Part shown: one piece after another, positions 6,945-9,129 of the stretch | Numbering within the stretch: position 1 is the first letter of the stretch | Layout of the letters: each line of letters opens with the position of its first letter | Assembly: GCA_002389505.1 (NCBI GenBank) | Contig: DGPA01000033.1 | Location: 51,513 to 60,641, forward strand | Origin: Halieaceae bacterium UBA4452 | Lineage (GTDB): Bacteria > Pseudomonadota > Gammaproteobacteria > Pseudomonadales > Halieaceae | DNA: 9,129 nucleotides | Reading direction: 5' to 3' | Made by a program: the position numbers and the translations under genes | Notes under the pieces: generated by a model | What the model saw: only the letters and a program-made list of their open reading frames with translations | Told to the model about the DNA's origin: nothing | The model's database searches: none

Positions 6945-8906
6945 ATGTTTACTATTAGGAAGGCTTTTACCGGGGTTCAATCACAGGTTGCAGTTTTTTC
7001 AATGGTTGGAAACGAACGATATTTCTTGCCACATTTTCTTGCGCATTATCGTGCCATGGGTATTAGCGAATTCCATTTTCTAGTCGACCGTTCAGACGAT
7101 GGCACACTCGAGCTGCTTATCGAACAGCCGGACTGCGCTGTCATAACCTCAAGACATAAGTTTGGAGATCAAGTTACCGTGACAATCGGAGGGCGACGGT
7201 CCCGAGCTCGCTTTGCTACTGTCGCTAAACTTGCCGCAGCTCGAGCCTATTTGATGGACCGATGGTGCCTAATAGTTGATGCCGATGAGTTTCTAGTGTT
7301 ACCACCCAATATTGCTAATGCTGACAGTTGGAGGCAAGTGCTGGAGGAAAACCATTTAGACTGTTGTCGTGCGCTAATGGTGGATTGCTTTCCACGCCGG
7401 TTGAGCGACGTAGAGTCCGGCGCAGTATCGTTAAGTCCTTTTGATAATGCGCCGCACTATGACTTGCTCAGCTGCCAATGGCCATCAGGGGAACCTAAGC
7501 CGTCTTTTATCTCTTACCAGCGCGCCGTGAGGGCACGCATGACTGAGAAACTTACAGAGCTACACCCTGAGAGCGCAAAGCTTCTTAGTCAGGGGGTGCC
7601 ACAGATGTTGTATAAAACACCCTTGCATAAAGTGACTCCCAACACGTTTCAAAACCATCCACATGACACGAATCACTGTGCCTCAGATCAAATTCAAGTT
7701 GCTCTAGCGCATTTCAAGTTTTTTCCTGGGTGGCAGGCCAAAGCGCGTGATGCCGTTAACGAGAAGCAGTACATGGGTGGCTCGATTAAGTATCAGCCGC
7801 TTGTACTGGCCACTGAGCAGCTAACGAATTGGTCGATGTTGGGAGAGCATAGCATTGACTCAAGAGAAAGACCGATAAGCGAATCGCCCATGGTATTTAA
7901 TCGATTAATTAGCGGTGCAAGTACTACTTCGAACCTGAAACGGTCGGGTTTTGCTTTTAAAACCATCGTTTGGCAACTGCCTAATCGTGCCGGTACGCCG
8001 TCGCTTCACATTGCAAACAGGGGTGAAAGATATTCAACGGTCACTGGCGTTGCGTGGATTGACCAAAACTGGCTCGTCGCTGCTCATAGGGACGGGATGA
8101 GCGTAGCGCTGTTTGATACTCGGAAGGGTGAAGACCCTGTGGCAATCGCTGAGCTCCCCCATCTCGTGGACAGTGTTGATGTAAAAGCGACGGGTAAAGA
8201 CATATGGGAGGTGGCGGTGTCAGGTTGTTGGCACGCTAACTATACAAAGCTGCGACTTATCTTTAATGCGATACCTAAGTTTGAAAGATTGAGTACACAG
8301 TGGGATAACCGAGAGACCTTCTGCCACGGTGTTAGCTACGATTCAGATGGGCGACTATGGCTGGCACTCCATACCGGAAGGGATCCGCGCATTGAAATTG
8401 ATGGTGGGCAGTGCTGGCGCTTACCTAAGCCATGGGGTTGCAGACACGTTTGCTTCGATAAAGCGACTGGAGCCGCCTACGCGATAGCAGTATCTGATAA
8501 TCCGAAGCGTGCTGCTTACAGCCCAGTGAAATTAAGGGTTTATACATTATCAGCTGGTAGCACCACTTGGGCGCTGTTTTCTGAGTTAGAGAATGTACAC
8601 GCCGATGCAGCGGTCATTTTTGAAAATATTTTGTGGATCAATGACCAATACGCTGACCGAGTTTTAGGTCTGTCGCTTGTAAATGGGGACGCGGCACTTG
8701 GTGTCGAGAGCAACGGTGATAAAAAATCCCGGCCAATTTATCAGCTAAAAATGAAAGGACTCTCATTCCCCCATGGTATTGCGGTTTCTCCAGAGGGTGT
8801 CATGGCGGTCTCTAATTATGGAACCAGTAGCATTTGTTTTATTAATTTGCCTGTGGTTTCAGGAACAGGTTTCCAAAACAGCGCCATTCCGACGCAAAGC
8901 GGGTAG
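6945..8906 (+). CDS. Glycosyltransferase (family 2-like) fused to a C-terminal beta-propeller-like domain
   Basis: A 653-aa protein in two parts. Residues 14-120 resemble the family 2 / GT92-like glycosyltransferase fold: FSMVGNERYFLPHFLAHYR (18-36), LVDRSDDGT (46-54) and WCLIVDADEFLVLP (107-120), whose DADE would be the metal and sugar-nucleotide binding motif. LAHFKFF (254-260) is typical of the end of this domain. From about 350 onward the sequence changes to short beta-rich repeats, such as FCHGVSYDSDGRLWLALHTG (459-478), ILWINDQYADRVLGL (562-576) and FPHGIAVSPEGVMAVSNYG (608-626). They resemble NHL or SMP-30-like propeller blades. No signal peptide or membrane segment is seen, so a cytoplasmic enzyme is likely, perhaps for surface polysaccharide. 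The ATG at 6945 lacks a clear Shine-Dalgarno; an ATG at 7002 would cut into the first strand. Codons are less G/C-ended than the epimerase, so the two were probably not acquired together. Confidence 0.75.
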   Translation: MFTIRKAFTGVQSQVAVFSMVGNERYFLPHFLAHYRAMGISEFHFLVDRSDDGTLELLIEQPDCAVITSRHKFGDQVTVTIGGRRSRARFATVAKLAAARAYLMDRWCLIVDADEFLVLPPNIANADSWRQVLEENHLDCCRALMVDCFPRRLSDVESGAVSLSPFDNAPHYDLLSCQWPSGEPKPSFISYQRAVRARMTEKLTELHPESAKLLSQGVPQMLYKTPLHKVTPNTFQNHPHDTNHCASDQIQVALAHFKFFPGWQAKARDAVNEKQYMGGSIKYQPLVLATEQLTNWSMLGEHSIDSRERPISESPMVFNRLISGASTTSNLKRSGFAFKTIVWQLPNRAGTPSLHIANRGERYSTVTGVAWIDQNWLVAAHRDGMSVALFDTRKGEDPVAIAELPHLVDSVDVKATGKDIWEVAVSGCWHANYTKLRLIFNAIPKFERLSTQWDNRETFCHGVSYDSDGRLWLALHTGRDPRIEIDGGQCWRLPKPWGCRHVCFDKATGAAYAIAVSDNPKRAAYSPVKLRVYTLSAGSTTWALFSELENVHADAAVIFENILWINDQYADRVLGLSLVNGDAALGVESNGDKKSRPIYQLKMKGLSFPHGIAVSPEGVMAVSNYGTSSICFINLPVVSGTGFQNSAIPTQSG

Positions 8907-8951
8907 GGCCATCATTCCGGCCGCCCCAACCCTTCGGGCCTACTTCGACAC

Positions 8952-8977
8952 CGTCGGCGCCATATGGTGTGTCGACG
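8952..8977. other. Hairpin between converging genes
   Basis: CGTCG (8952-8956) pairs with CGACG (8973-8977), and the interior GCGCCAT/ATGGTGT pairs with two G-T wobbles around a central CCATATGG palindrome. It lies in the 80-bp gap between two converging stop codons. That position suits a shared terminator, but no T-run follows on either strand. Confidence 0.3.
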
Positions 8978-8986
8978 TATGGCTAG

Positions 8987-9129
8987 TTAGGGAATGGAAT
9001 TCAGGAGGATACCGGTCAGGCCAGCGACGCGCTCTTTGCTTTCAGGGCTCTCAGGCTCAAGGTCCAGGATATACGCTTCTATCGCTGCGCGCCAAAGCAG
9101 CTCAGACTGGGTCGCGCCTGTTTGTGGGC
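8987..9129 (-). CDS. Ribbon-helix-helix (CopG/Arc-like) DNA-binding protein, C-terminal part only
   Basis: The minus strand is open from the right edge to a TAA at 8989-8987, giving 46 residues of a gene whose start is outside the window. The stretch TGATQSELLWRAAIEAYIL has the 'G.TQSEL.RRAI..Y' pattern of the helical part of ribbon-helix-helix proteins, the fold used by CopG-like repressors and many toxin-antitoxin antitoxins. The N-terminal beta strand that would contact DNA is missing because of the window edge. An acidic tail (LEPESPESKERV) follows. It converges on the glycosyltransferase gene. No toxin gene is visible downstream; if one exists it would lie upstream, beyond 9129. The short length and lost N-terminus limit certainty. 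Confidence 0.6.
   Translation of the reverse strand, partial: PQTGATQSELLWRAAIEAYILDLEPESPESKERVAGLTGILLNSIP

Noticed and set aside
6911..6958. Short ATG frame (15 codons) overlapping the glycosyltransferase start
   Set aside because: It is too short, lacks a ribosome-binding site, and lies in another frame from the clear gene.

Overview
The window reads as accessory DNA from a Gram-negative bacterium, most likely a proteobacterium. Two features support this: an outer-membrane TonB-dependent receptor with a Sec signal peptide and a C-terminal Phe, and a Tat signal on a second protein. A marine gammaproteobacterium would fit the style of the proteins, but that is a guess from general resemblance and not a result. 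Base composition is patchy. Most genes use mixed codons, whereas the reductase at 5561-6712 is clearly richer in G+C with mostly G/C third positions, so the window looks like a mosaic.

Layout, left to right. A hairpin followed by a T-run (35-62) looks like the terminator of a rightward gene lying outside the window. A leftward TonB-dependent receptor (2237-141) follows. Its 314-bp upstream region (2238-2551) holds a 9-bp tandem repeat and a weak promoter candidate but no convincing gene. Next is a pair of divergently transcribed PLP enzymes: a class IV (branched-chain/D-amino-acid type) aminotransferase leftward (3448-2552) and a class III aminotransferase rightward (3792-5210). They share a 343-bp intergenic region carrying an 8-bp inverted repeat that could be an operator.

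After the class III enzyme comes a decayed 3' end of a nucleotide-sugar-epimerase-like gene (about 5280-5564). Its stop overlaps the start of an intact, diverged paralogue with a Tat signal (5561-6712). An imperfect direct repeat of about 52 bp lies inside the remnant (5343-5394) and again 81 bp after the intact gene (6794-6846). This suggests an array of related genes reshaped by recombination.

A large rightward gene (6945-8906) encodes an apparent two-part protein: an N-terminal family-2-like glycosyltransferase and a C-terminal region resembling an NHL-type beta-propeller. Converging on it from the right edge is the 3' end of a small ribbon-helix-helix protein gene (9129-8987), cut by the window.

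How the genes work together is only partly visible. The two transaminases plausibly act on related amine or keto-acid substrates, and the receptor may import a nutrient, but no substrate can be read from the sequence. The epimerase, glycosyltransferase and ribbon-helix-helix genes look like separate accessory insertions. I saw no tRNA, rRNA, CRISPR array, integrase or transposase.
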